This document shows positions 36,836 through 46,500 of a DNA stretch of 64,000 nt, piece after piece. The stretch's first letter is position 1. Each line of letters opens with the position of its first letter. Source of the DNA: a bacterium. GTDB lineage: Bacteria; Planctomycetota; UBA1135; GCA-002686595. Below the pieces are notes generated by a model. It worked only from the letters and a program-made list of their open reading frames with translations, was not told the DNA's origin and searched no databases. The translations under genes and the position numbers were made by a program. The stretch lies in contig JAAELL010000025.1 in NCBI GenBank assembly GCA_024226735.1, positions 1 to 64,000 of the forward strand. Direction: 5' to 3'.

Positions 36836-36880
36836 TAGGAGGCTGGCCGGGAATCCCCAGGATTCCCGGCCAGTCTCCTA
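36836..36880 (-). terminator. 21-bp hairpin at the stop of the three-module-A gene
   Basis: The left arm 36836-36856 and right arm 36860-36880 pair over 21 bases with one mismatch around the loop CCA. The right arm includes the TAG stop of the minus-strand gene at 36878-38680. No T run follows on the minus strand. Confidence 0.6.
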
Positions 36881-38680
36881 GTTAAAGAGGACGCCGACGA
36901 CGTTTGTGAAGTTGTTGTTGTTGCCGATGTCGCGGTGCCAGCACTGCCAGTACCACGTGTCGCCGGGCATGATCATCTCGCCGGGAGCGGGGTTCGTCGG
37001 GACGTTGATCGTGCCGACGTCGAGGTTCAGCGTCGGACCCGTGCCGATCTGGCTGACGTTGTTGTACCGACCCTGGTTGCCCAGGACGCAGATGTTGCCG
37101 AGGCTGCCGCCGGGGTTCGGGATGAAGCCGAGCGTCCGCGAAGCGAAGAAGTAGCCGAATTGTCCCGGGGGGACGGACTCGGCGATGACCTCCACATCCA
37201 TGGCGGAGGCGAGCTCCTGTCCTTCCGCGCGGATCGTCGCGGGCACGCCCGTCGAGTTCGGGTTGCCAGGGTTGCACTCGGTCGGCGTGAAACCGATCGG
37301 GCCGGGGCCACAGGGCGCACCCGTCTCGTTGATGAACATCGTCGCGGTTCCATCTCCGCTGCCGGGGAAGCTGCCGAGCTGCACGAGGTAACTCTGGCCG
37401 CAGTTGACGCTGAACGTGATCTGCGACAGAAGGCCGCAGGTGTCGTCATTGCACGCCACCGAAGTGCCGTCGATCATCGAGCAGTCGGCGGCGGGGTAGG
37501 CCGCGATCTTCGTGTCGGTGTTCGTGTTGCCGACCGAGCCGCAAGACTCGATCGTGACCGAGCCGTTCGCCTCGGGGACGTACAGGGCCCAGATGTCGCT
37601 CTGGATGCCGGAAGTGCCGAACTTGTAGCAGCTCGCCTCCGTCTGGCCCTCGGTGCCGGTTGTGGCGAGGAGGTTGTCCCAGCCGAACTGGCCCGGACCG
37701 ATCGTGTCGACGGACGCGTTCCCGCAGTCGTCCTGGTTGCTCAGCACCACCGGGCAGTTGACCTCGGCGATGTCGACGATACCGGAGCCAGCGGCAGCGC
37801 CGGGAAAACTGCCGATCTGGACCAGGTAGGACTGGCCGCTCACGACCGGGAAGACGACCTGCGAACGCAGTCCGTTGCAGGCGTCATCGTTGCAGGCAAT
37901 GGACGTTCCGTCCGTCGGACACCCCGTACCCGGGTACACGGCGATCTTAGTGTCGGCGAAGATGGCACAGGGTTGATCGCTGTTGCAGGTGGAGATCTGC
38001 GCGCACGCGTCCACGGTCGCCGTGTAGACGAACCAGACGTCGTTGTCGATGCCGGTCGTACCGACCGCGTAGCACAGCGCTTCGTTCTGGCCCTGGGTAC
38101 CGGTGGTCGCCGAGAGGGTGTTGAACCGGTACGAGCCGGGCCCGACGACGTCGGTCGTCGCGTTGGCGCAATCGTCCTGACTGCTGATCACCGGCAGGCC
38201 CGAACCGCCGCTCTCGATGATGTCGATCTGGGAGGTCCCCGGTGCCGCGCCAGGGAAGTTGCCGAGCTGGATCAGGTACGTCTGTCCGGCGACGGTGTTG
38301 AGGGAGACCTCCGACAAGAGACCGCACGTATCGTCGTTGCAGGCGAGCGACGTGCCAGCCGTCGGGCATCCACCCGCCGGGTAGACCGCGATCTTGGAGT
38401 CCGTGATCGAGCCGACCGCGTTGCAGACGGTAATCGACGCACAGCCGGTCGACCCGGCGAGGTACTCCGTCCACACGTCGGCGTCGATGCCGCTGGTGCC
38501 GAAGGCGTAGCAGGACGCTTCGGTCTGACCCTCCGCGCCGGTCGTGGCCGCGGAGTTGTCCCAGTCATGGGTGCCCGCGCCGACGGCGGGGTTGGGGGAG
38601 GCGCAATCGTCGGCGACGATCTGAGCTTGGGCGGTCGCACAGAGCAGGCTCGCGACCGAAATGGCGAAGGAGAGCTTCAT
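36878..38680 (-). CDS. Secreted protein with three modules A and module B
   Basis: 600 residues. Signal peptide MKLSFAISVASLLCATAQAQ. Three tandem module A copies at about residues 22-150, 168-300 and 312-450 each carry D-D-C, T-E/A-G-Q-x-E-A, D-x-W, K-I-A-V/A-Y-P, A-C-N-D-D and G-Q-x-Y-L-x-Q-x-G-S/N-F-P-G. Module B fills about 460-600 (N-S-T-G, V-P-P-G-Q-F-G-Y-F-F, G-G-S-L-G-N-I-C-V, P-G-D-T-W-Y-W-Q-C-W-H-R-D, N-F-T-N). It is the larger paralogue of 34353-35249 and 5998-7367 and supplies the unbroken signal peptide reading for the latter. Function unknown; likely extracellular. Confidence 0.87.
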   Translation of the reverse strand: MKLSFAISVASLLCATAQAQIVADDCASPNPAVGAGTHDWDNSAATTGAEGQTEASCYAFGTSGIDADVWTEYLAGSTGCASITVCNAVGSITDSKIAVYPAGGCPTAGTSLACNDDTCGLLSEVSLNTVAGQTYLIQLGNFPGAAPGTSQIDIIESGGSGLPVISSQDDCANATTDVVGPGSYRFNTLSATTGTQGQNEALCYAVGTTGIDNDVWFVYTATVDACAQISTCNSDQPCAIFADTKIAVYPGTGCPTDGTSIACNDDACNGLRSQVVFPVVSGQSYLVQIGSFPGAAAGSGIVDIAEVNCPVVLSNQDDCGNASVDTIGPGQFGWDNLLATTGTEGQTEASCYKFGTSGIQSDIWALYVPEANGSVTIESCGSVGNTNTDTKIAAYPAADCSMIDGTSVACNDDTCGLLSQITFSVNCGQSYLVQLGSFPGSGDGTATMFINETGAPCGPGPIGFTPTECNPGNPNSTGVPATIRAEGQELASAMDVEVIAESVPPGQFGYFFASRTLGFIPNPGGSLGNICVLGNQGRYNNVSQIGTGPTLNLDVGTINVPTNPAPGEMIMPGDTWYWQCWHRDIGNNNNFTNVVGVLFN

Positions 38681-38851
38681 GAGCTTTTGGATGGATTGCT
38701 GTGGCGGGACGGGGCAACCGGCAGGTTCCCCGCGATCGCCGCGGAAGGAAGAGAACCCATTCCAATGTACGGGCTAGGTCAGAGAATGGGTGCGCCGGAC
38801 TGCTTGAAGCCGAGACGCAACGGACATCGGCGGTTAGCATCCTCCACGCCC

Positions 38852-40294
38852 ATGCACGCCGTCTCGAGAGCTCCGCGCCCCCTGTCACCGAGTGGCTCCC
38901 CCCCGTCACCGAGTGGCTCATTGTGTGGCGCAGCGGTGATTGCAATCGCTCTGGCCTGCTCGGACGTTGACGCAAACCTCGTGCCCCCCACGCCTGGCAA
39001 CGAAGCTGCGTTGTCGCCGTCCCTGCGCGAGGCGATCGGGCACGGGGCCGCGGAAGTCCGCGCTGATCCCAGCGGGTCCGCGGCGTGGCTCGAGCTCGGA
39101 ATGACCTACGAGGCGAATGCGCTCGACGGGATCGCGGAGGAGACGTACGCGCTCGGAGCACGAATCGGCAGCGGGGACGGGAGACTCCCCTACCACCTCG
39201 CGCGCCTGCGCGCGCTGCGCGGCGATCTCGACGGCGCGCTCGAGGCGAGCGCGGAAGCCGCGCGCCGCTCCCCCGAATACGGGCCGATCCACTGGCGGCG
39301 CGGTGGATGGATGCTCACCCAGGGACGGCTCGACGCGGCAGCCGAAGCCTTCGAGCGTGCCGAAGCGATCGACCCCAAGGACCCGGCGGGTCGCTGGGGT
39401 CTCGCGCGCGTCGCCCTCGAGAGTGGTCAGCCCTCACGCGCCCTCGCGGCCCTCGCGCCCCTGACCGAGCGCGCTCCGGACTACGCCTACACCCATCACC
39501 TGCTCGCCTCGGCCCACCGAGCGGCCGGCGACCGCGAGCGTGCGGCGCGGGAGACCGCGCTCGCGGGCAAGCCGGTCTGGAACGACGCGTGGGAGCACGA
39601 GATCGACGCCTGGCGCGTCGGATACCACGCTGACGTCGCGCGCGCGAAGGACGCGGTTCGCAGCGGAGATTCCGAGACCGCCGCGGCTCTCCTCGAAGCC
39701 CTCCGCGTCTCCGCGCCGGGTGACATCAACGTCTACGGCATGCTGTCCGACGTCTACCTGGAACGCGGCGAGCTCGATCGTGCGCGCAGTCTACTGGTCC
39801 AGGCTCGCGAGCGCTTTCCCGACCACCACCGCATCGCGCTCAACCTGGCCGACGTGCACGAGCGCGCGGGCGAGAACGGTGCGGCGCTCGAGGAGATCGA
39901 AGCGTGCCTCGCGCTGCACGCGACCTACGCTCCCGCCCACTTGCGCCACGGGCGACTCCTGATGAAGCACGGGAAGAATGCAGACGCGGTGCGCGCGTTC
40001 GAGCAGGCGCGTACACTCGGAAACCTGACCCTGCCGCTCGCACAGATGCTCGGTGTCGCGCTGGCGCGCACGGGCGCCTGGGATCGTGCGGCCCACGTCT
40101 TCGCCGACGGCGCGGCGCTTCATCCCAACTCACTCGATCTCGCGTTGATGGAGGCCGAAGCGCAGGCGCGCTCGGGTGCCGCCGCCGCGGCTTGGAGCGC
40201 GCTCGCGCGTGCCGAGCGCCAGGGCGGCGACGCGGCCCGCGTGGCCGCCACGCGCACGAAGCTCGTGCATCACCTCGGCGAGGAGCGCCAGTGA
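38852..40294 (+). CDS. TPR lipoprotein, partner of the second FG-GAP/UnbV protein
   Basis: 480 residues from ATG at 38852; a TTG at 38921 with GAGTGG before it would give a shorter lipoprotein signal and cannot be excluded. The hydrophobic segment C-G-A-A-V-I-A-I-A-L-A-C-S-D has a lipobox-like L-A-C. In front of it a 15-base unit (GTCACCGAGTGGCTC) occurs twice with a 21-base period, separated by a run of C. Residues about 60-475 are TPR repeats (GSAAWLELGMTYEANALDGI, AAAEAFERAEAIDPKDPAG, PAHLRHGRLLMKHGKNADAV). The stop overlaps the next gene as GTGA. It matches the layout of 9071-9907. Confidence 0.85.
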   Translation: MHAVSRAPRPLSPSGSPPSPSGSLCGAAVIAIALACSDVDANLVPPTPGNEAALSPSLREAIGHGAAEVRADPSGSAAWLELGMTYEANALDGIAEETYALGARIGSGDGRLPYHLARLRALRGDLDGALEASAEAARRSPEYGPIHWRRGGWMLTQGRLDAAAEAFERAEAIDPKDPAGRWGLARVALESGQPSRALAALAPLTERAPDYAYTHHLLASAHRAAGDRERAARETALAGKPVWNDAWEHEIDAWRVGYHADVARAKDAVRSGDSETAAALLEALRVSAPGDINVYGMLSDVYLERGELDRARSLLVQARERFPDHHRIALNLADVHERAGENGAALEEIEACLALHATYAPAHLRHGRLLMKHGKNADAVRAFEQARTLGNLTLPLAQMLGVALARTGAWDRAAHVFADGAALHPNSLDLALMEAEAQARSGAAAAAWSALARAERQGGDAARVAATRTKLVHHLGEERQ

Positions 40295-41964
40295 ATGTGC
40301 GCCGCGTAGCCCTGATCGGGATCGCGTGCACCGCGTGCGGCGACGAGCGCGCCGCCGTCGAGAGCACGCCGCCCGAATCGTCCGCGGGACCGGCCTGGTT
40401 CGCCGAGGTCGCCGCCCAGAGCGAGCTCGCGTTCACCCACACGTCCGGCCACCGACCGCCGACGTACCGCATCCCCGAGATCATGGGCGGTGGCGCCGCG
40501 CTCTTCGACGCCGACGGCGACGGCAAGCTCGACGTCTACTTGGTGCAGAGCGGCACGCTCGGCGAACCGCGCACGCGGCCGAACCGTCTGTTCCGCAACG
40601 TCACCGCGGGCGCCGAGCTGCGCTTCGAAGACGTGACCGACTCGAGTGGAGCGGGCGGGAGCGGCTACGGCATGGGCGTCGCGACCGGCGACTACGACGC
40701 CGACGGCGACGTCGACTTGTACGTCACGAACTGGGGCGCCAATCTCCTCTTGCGCAACGACGGCGACTTCACCTTCACGGACGTCACGGCCACGGCCGGC
40801 GTCGGCGAGACGAGCTGGGGCACGAGCGCCGCGTTCCTCGACTTCGACGCCGACGGCGTGCCCGACCTCTACGTCGCCAACTACATCGACTGGACCATCG
40901 GGGGCGAGATCACCTGCCGCAACGCGATGGGCACCGTCGACTACTGCAACCCGGACAACTACGAGAGCCCCGCGCTCGACACGCTGTTCCGCGGGAACGG
41001 CGACGGCACGTTCACCGACGTCAGCGAGTCGTCGGGGATCGCCTCCGAGCCCGGCACGGGGCTCGGCATCGTCTGCTCGGATTTCGACGGAGACGGGCGC
41101 GTCGACATCTTCGTCGCCAACGACGGCATGCCGGACTTTCTCTGGCGCAACACCGCCGAAGGCCGATTCGAGAACGTCGCGGCGATGGCGGGCTGCGCCG
41201 TCGATCAGTTCGGCGTCGCGAAAGCCGGCATGGGGGTCGCCGCGATCGACGTCGACGAGGACGGAGACACCGACCTCCTGGTCGGCAACATCCGCGAGCA
41301 GACGGATTCGTTCTACGCCAACCAGAACGGCCTCTTCGTCGACCGCACCCTCGCCTCGGGGCTCGGTGTGACGAGCCGCCCGTTCACGCGCTTCGGACTC
41401 GGCTTCTTCGACTTCGACAACGACGGCAGGCTCGACCTGTACCAGGCGAACGGCCGCGTCAACCGGCAGGAGACGCCGTTCACGGACGATCCATTCGCCG
41501 AGCCGGACGTCGTGATGCGCGGCAAGCCTGACGGTAAGTTCGAGGAGATCCTGCCGCGCGGCGGCGTCGCGCACGGGCTGTTCGCCACCGGACGCGCCGC
41601 CGCCTTCGGCGATTTCGACGACGACGGCGGCATCGACGTCGTCGTCGTGAACCGCGACGCGCCGGTGCACCTCTTGCGCAACGTGCATCCCGCGCGTGGA
41701 TCGTGGATCGGCTTCTCGGTCGTCGACGAGCACGGCGCGCCGGTGCCGCACGCGCGCGTCAAATGTACGCACGACGGGCGCGCCGTCATGCGCGAGGTGC
41801 GCGTCGAATCGAGCTACCTCGCCGCCCACGACCCGCGCGTCCATATCGGGCTAGGCACGTACGGTGGGGCGGTGGACGTCGAGGTGATCTGGCCGTCGGG
41901 CAAACGCGAGTCGTACGGAGAGCGCGCTCCCGGGAGCTACCATGTCCTGCGCGCTGGCAGGTGA
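40291..41964 (+). CDS. FG-GAP/VCBS repeat protein with C-terminal ASPIC/UnbV domain
   Basis: 557 residues from GTG at 40291, overlapping the TPR gene's TGA. The N-terminus (NVRRVALIGIACTACGDE) looks like a lipoprotein signal. Propeller blades carry D-A-D-G-D-G-K-L-D-V-Y, D-Y-D-A-D-G-D-V-D-L-Y, D-F-D-G-D-G-R-V-D-I-F and D-V-D-E-D-G-D-T-D-L-L, which are calcium-binding loops. The C-terminal part resembles ASPIC/UnbV (G-S-W-I-G-F-S-V-V ... I-W-P-S-G-K-R-E-S-Y-G-E). The last five codons (L-R-A-G-R-stop) lie inside the left arm of the inverted repeat 41948-42046. Second copy of the TPR + FG-GAP/UnbV operon in the window. Confidence 0.9.
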   Translation: MNVRRVALIGIACTACGDERAAVESTPPESSAGPAWFAEVAAQSELAFTHTSGHRPPTYRIPEIMGGGAALFDADGDGKLDVYLVQSGTLGEPRTRPNRLFRNVTAGAELRFEDVTDSSGAGGSGYGMGVATGDYDADGDVDLYVTNWGANLLLRNDGDFTFTDVTATAGVGETSWGTSAAFLDFDADGVPDLYVANYIDWTIGGEITCRNAMGTVDYCNPDNYESPALDTLFRGNGDGTFTDVSESSGIASEPGTGLGIVCSDFDGDGRVDIFVANDGMPDFLWRNTAEGRFENVAAMAGCAVDQFGVAKAGMGVAAIDVDEDGDTDLLVGNIREQTDSFYANQNGLFVDRTLASGLGVTSRPFTRFGLGFFDFDNDGRLDLYQANGRVNRQETPFTDDPFAEPDVVMRGKPDGKFEEILPRGGVAHGLFATGRAAAFGDFDDDGGIDVVVVNRDAPVHLLRNVHPARGSWIGFSVVDEHGAPVPHARVKCTHDGRAVMREVRVESSYLAAHDPRVHIGLGTYGGAVDVEVIWPSGKRESYGERAPGSYHVLRAGR

Positions 41965-42046
41965 CATGGGGTGCACGAATCCGTCATGAATTGTCGCGGC
42001 ACCGTACTAACGGATTCGTGCACCCCATGTCACCTGCCAGCGCGCA
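41948..42046. repeat. 37-bp perfect inverted repeat at the ends of two convergent genes
   Basis: 41948-41984 and 42010-42046 are exact reverse complements over 37 bases (core GACATGGGGTGCACGAATCC) with a 25-base loop. The left arm encodes the last residues L-R-A-G-R-stop of 40291-41964, and the right arm encodes the same L-R-A-G-R-stop at the end of the minus-strand PQQ relic. It would act as a bidirectional terminator, yet the identical coding ends suggest it was made by an inverted duplication or insertion. Confidence 0.88.
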
Positions 42047-42600
42047 AGTCGTAGCACAGCAGTCGCGGAGGTGCTTCGCCGAAGCGCTCGCGCTTGGTCT
42101 GCCGAACGTAGACGAGGCCGCCGCTGACGACCGGCGGAGTCCAGGACTGGTTGGCCCGGAAGAGCGAGCCCTCGCCGACGCTGAACGAGAGCTCCTTGCC
42201 GGTACCCGCCTCGATGCAGACGACCGCGCCGGCTCGATCGGAAGTGCCGTCGATCACGTAGATGTGGCTGCCGACGCGGACCGGGTTCGAGAACAATCTC
42301 CCAGACGAGCGGGGGCCCTTCCGCCTCCCACTGCAACGCGAGGCCCGTCTCCGCGCTCGTCGCGTCGCGGCGCGGCCCGAGGAAGCCGGGCGAGCTCTCG
42401 TCGACGGCGTCCGCTGCACGCGGGCGCGGCACGCGGTGAAAGGTCAATCCATCGAAGTCGCGCGCCTCGGGGGCCTCGACGGGCTCGAGCTTCTGGACCC
42501 TGGGCGGCTTCGGATCCTCGAGCCCCTGCGCCTCGCGCGTCCCGCCCTCCTGGGGCGCGCACGCGACGGTCCCGAGCAAGAGGAAGACGGAATGCAGCAC
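42030..42600 (-). pseudogene. Broken PQQ-type beta-propeller lipoprotein gene
   Basis: A GTG at 42600 starts a lipoprotein signal (LHSVFLLLGTVAC), and the frame runs through F-L-G-P-R-R-D-A-T-S-A-E-T-G-L-A-L-Q-W to P-P-L-V-W-E near 42300. Propeller sequence then continues only in another frame (NPVRVGSHIYVIDGTSDRAG, VCIEAGTGKELSF, SWTPPVVSGGLVYVRQ) and ends LLCYDLRAGR. About 190 codons remain where relatives have about 430, so there is an internal deletion as well as the frameshift at about 42293-42303. The end lies in the inverted repeat arm. Confidence 0.75.
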
Positions 42601-42609
42601 CGGGTGACC

Positions 42610-42924
42610 CTAACGGAGTTTGACGGCCGTGCCGTACGCCAGAAGCTCCGCCGCGCCGGCCATGATCTGGGAGGTGACGAAGCGCACGTTGACGATCGCG
42701 TCGGCGCCCTGTTTCTCGGCCATCGCCTCCATGCGCCGCACGGCCTCGTTGCGCGACTCGATGATCATCTCGGTGTACTCCTTGATCTCGCCGCCGACGA
42801 GCTGGCGGAGACCGGCCATGATGTCCTTGCCGATGTGTTTCGCGCGGATCGTGCTGCCGCGCACGATTCCGATCGCTTCCGAGATCTCACGGCCGGGGAC
42901 GAAGTCGGTGTTGACGACGATCAT
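42610..42924 (-). CDS. ybjQ: YbjQ/UPF0145 family protein
   Basis: 104 residues, the usual length of the family. Typical features: an N-terminal strand I-V-V-N-T-D-F-V-P-G, G-I-V-R-G-S-T-I-R-A-K-H, Y-T-E-M-I-I-E-S-R-N-E-A and G-A-D-A-I-V-N-V-R-F near the end. The family forms pentameric cytosolic proteins without a known reaction. It follows two small membrane-protein genes on the same strand after 33 bp and is probably in their operon. Confidence 0.9.
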   Translation of the reverse strand: MIVVNTDFVPGREISEAIGIVRGSTIRAKHIGKDIMAGLRQLVGGEIKEYTEMIIESRNEAVRRMEAMAEKQGADAIVNVRFVTSQIMAGAAELLAYGTAVKLR

Positions 42925-42957
42925 GATTGGGTGCGGGGGTTCGGGATCAGAATAGGT

Positions 42958-43206
42958 TCAAGGTTCATCGAGCAGGCTGCGGTCGTTCTCACGGTCCTCG
43001 AAGCGCTCCCAGAGGAGGCTGATCATCAGGATCAACAGTCCGATGACCGCGAGCCCCGAACCGACCTGCACGGGCAACGGAAGCGCGCGGTACCAGGGCC
43101 AGAGATTGCGCAAGGCCTCGCGCAAGGGCTCGATCAGCCACGTGAGGATGACGAGCGCACCGGCGACGATGAGCAGGAATCCGGTCGTTCGGATCAGGCG
43201 GATCAT
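42958..43206 (-). CDS. Small membrane protein with two transmembrane segments
   Basis: 82 residues. Hydrophobic segments at about 8-26 (GFLLIVAGALVILTWL) and 48-68 (VGSGLAVIGLLILMISLL), then a charged tail W-E-R-F-E-D-R-E-N-D. The ATG overlaps the TGA of 43203-43457 as ATGA. The layout (two helices, G-S-G-L-A-V-I-G-L-L) resembles that of its neighbour, so the two may be paralogues acting together. No family recognised. Confidence 0.8.
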   Translation of the reverse strand: MIRLIRTTGFLLIVAGALVILTWLIEPLREALRNLWPWYRALPLPVQVGSGLAVIGLLILMISLLWERFEDRENDRSLLDEP

Positions 43207-43457
43207 TCGGTCAGTCCTCCCTCCGATCGGTGGTCCCGATAGCGCTCGACGAGCAACGAGATCAAGACGAGCCCGCACCCGGTGAGCGCCAAGCCGAGGC
43301 CGACGTCGAGCTGGGTCGGCAGGTCGAGGTACGCGAGCCCCAGGTCGACCGCGCGGAACACGGCGTAGGAGGCGAGGATCAAGAGGCCCGCCCGCCAGAG
43401 GACGAAGCCGATGAGCTGCGACGGCCGCACTACGTACACCTCATGCGGCCATTCCAT
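43203..43457 (-). CDS. Small membrane protein with two transmembrane segments
   Basis: 84 residues. Hydrophobic segments at about 16-40 (IGFVLWRAGLLILASYAVF) and 50-68 (VGLGLALTGCGLVLISLL), then V-E-R-Y-R-D-H-R-S-E. The second segment and the charged tail align with those of 42958-43206, which supports tandem duplication. First gene of a three-gene operon, 59 bp from the divergent start at 43517. Confidence 0.78.
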   Translation of the reverse strand: MEWPHEVYVVRPSQLIGFVLWRAGLLILASYAVFRAVDLGLAYLDLPTQLDVGLGLALTGCGLVLISLLVERYRDHRSEGGLTE

Positions 43458-43516
43458 TCGACTTTGCCGGGCGTCACAAGACCACGATACGGATCCCGGT
43501 TACCTTGTTTCGCTCC

Positions 43517-46500
43517 ATGTCCGATTTGGCCCCCAGCTCCCTGCGTGAACATCGACCGAACGCGAGCGGCACCGACGCGAGCCACATCGCGCGCGAGCAC
43601 TTCGCCTTCGAGGGGGAGGCCCGTGAGCTGCCGAGCGAGCGCGACCAGAACTTCCTGATCGCCGCACCTGACGGCCAGAGGCGGCTGCTCAAGATCGCCC
43701 AGCACGGCGAGGAGCCCGCGGTGCTCGACCTCCAGCACCGCGTACTCGAGCGACTGGCCCAGACGCCCATCGCGGCGCGGGTCCCCGTGGTCATCACGGG
43801 CGACGACGACGGCGAGATCGTTGCCGTCGCGATCGAGGGGCGCGAGCACCTCGTGCGCTGCTTCTCCTGGCTGCCCGGCGAGCCCCTGGCGACGACGCGC
43901 CCGCACGCGCACGCACTACTGACGGATCTGGGAGCGCTGCTGGGCATCGTCGACCGCGCCCTCGCGGACTTCACGCACCCGGCGATGCGCCGCAAGCTGC
44001 GTTGGGATCTGGCGCACGCCTCGGCGGTCGTGCACGCGCACCTCCCCGCCGTCGAGGAGGCGAGCAAGCGCGAGCTGGTGGAACGCCACCTGGCGCGCTT
44101 CGAAGCCGACACGGCGCCGCGCCTGCCGGGCCTGCGCCGCGGGGTGATCCACAACGACGCGAACGACCACAACGTCCTGGTGCGCAGCTCCACGGCGGAC
44201 CAGATCGTGCGTGGACTGATCGACTTCGGCGACCTGGTCCACACGACGACCGTGTGTGAAGTCGCGATCGCGGCGACGTACGCGATGCTCGACAAGCGCG
44301 ACCCGCTCGGCGCGGCCGCGGCGATCGTGCGCGGCTACGATCGCGAGAACACGCTCGACGACGGCGAGCTCGCCGCCCTCTTCGACCTGATCGCCATGCG
44401 CGCGTGCACGAGCGTGACGATCTCCGCGCACCAGCGCCGCGGCGAACCTGACAACGAGTACCTCGGCGTCAGCGAAGAGGCGGCTTGGCGGCTGCTCGAG
44501 CTCCTGGACACGATCCATCCGGATCTCGCACTCGCCACCTTCCGCGCCGCGTGCGGCCGCGAAGCGTGTCCGCGTTCCGCACGGGTCCAGGCGTGGATCC
44601 AAGCACGTCGCGGAACGTTCGCCCCCGTGCTCGACGTCGACCTCTCGAGCACGGACGCGCTCTGGCTCGACCTGTCGGTCGGCAGTTCGATGCTCGCCGA
44701 GCTCGAGCTCGCGGACGGCGGGCCGGACGGACTGGAACGCGAGGTCGAGCGCCGCGTCGCCCGCGCCGGCGCCAGCGTGGCGGCCGGACGCTGGAACGAA
44801 GCCCGACCGCTGTATCTGGGTGCGCTCTACGACGTCGACGGGGACGACCGATCCGAAGCTCGCACGGTCCACCTCGGCGTCGATCTGTTCCGACCGGCCG
44901 GGACGCCGGTGCACGCACCGCTCGACGGTTGGGTGCACGGACTCCGCGAGAACGAGGGTCGGCTCGACTACGGTCCGACCGTGATCCTGCGCCACGAGCC
45001 GGAGCCCGGCCTCGTGTTCTACACGCTGTACGGTCACCTCGCGCGGCCGTGCCTCACGACGCTCGCGGTCGGACAGCGCGTGCGCGCGGGCGAGCCGCTC
45101 GCCACCCTCGGTGACGCTTCGGTCAACGGAGGCTGGACGCCCCACGTGCACTTCCAGGTCGTTACCAACCTGCTCGGACACAGGGGCGAGTTCCCCGGCG
45201 TGGCCGCCGACCGCGACGCGGACGTGTGGCTCAGCATCTCGCCCGACCCGTGTGGGCTCCTCGGACTCGACACGGATCGCCCGGCCCCCGCGCCACTCGC
45301 CGCGCAACGCGCGCGCCACCTCTCGCACGCTCTGAGCCTCGCCTACGCCGCGCCCCTCGCGATCGTACGCGGCCGCGGCACGCACCTGTACGACGACCGC
45401 GGCCGCGCGTTCCTCGACGCGGTCAACAACGTGCCGCACGTCGGACACGCCCACCCGGCCGTCGTCCGCGCGGGCCGCGAGCAGATGGCCGTCCTGAACA
45501 CGAACACGCGCTACCTGCACCCTCTGCTCGCCGAGTACGCCGAGCGGCTCCTCGCAACCTTCCCGCCGTCGCTCGAGGTCTGCTTCTTCGTCAACAGCGG
45601 CAGCGAGGCGAACGAGCTGGCGCTGCGGCTCGCACGCACGCACACGGGCGCGCGCGACGTGGTCGTTCTCGAAGGCGGCTACCACGGCAACACGGGCGGG
45701 CTCGTCGAGCTCTCGGAGTACAAGTTTGGCGGCGCCGGCGGCTTCGACCCGCCCGGACACGTGCACGTCGCTCCCCTGCCCGATCCCTACCGCGGACGGC
45801 ACCGCGGCGAGGATGCCGGCGAGCGGTACGCCGAGCACGTGCGCGAGGTCTGCGACGGAGCGCCAAACGTCGCGGCGTTCCTGTCCGAGGCTCTGCTCGG
45901 ATGCGGCGGACAGATCGTTCCTCCGTCCGGCTTCCTCGAGCGCGCGTACCAGCACGTGCGGGCGGCCGGCGGGCTCTGCATCGCCGACGAGGTGCAGATC
46001 GGCTTCGGCCGCGTCGGCTCGCGATTCTGGGCTTTCGAGGAGCACGGCGTCGTGCCGGACGTCGTGACGCTCGGCAAGCCGATCGGCAACGGGCACCCGC
46101 TCGGCGCGGTCGTCACGACGCGCGCGGTCGCCGAGTCGTTCGCGAACGGGATGGAGTACTTCAACACGTTCGGCGGCAATCCGGTCTCGTGTGCGATCGG
46201 ACTCGCGGTCCTCGACGTGATTCAGAGCGAGGCACTGCAGGAGAACGCGCTGCGGGTCGGCGAGCACCTCTTGGGTGGCCTGCGCGGGCTGCAGGAGCGT
46301 TTCGAAATGATCGGCGACGTCCGCGGGCGCGGGCTGTACATCGGTGCGGAGCTCGTCACGAGTCGCACCGAGCGCACACCCGCAGCGGCCGAGGCTGCGT
46401 ACGTCGTCGAGCGTATGAAGGACAAGGGCGTGCTGATCTCGATCGACGGCCCCGACCACAACGTGCTCAAGATCAAGCCACCGATCGTGTTCTCGATCGA

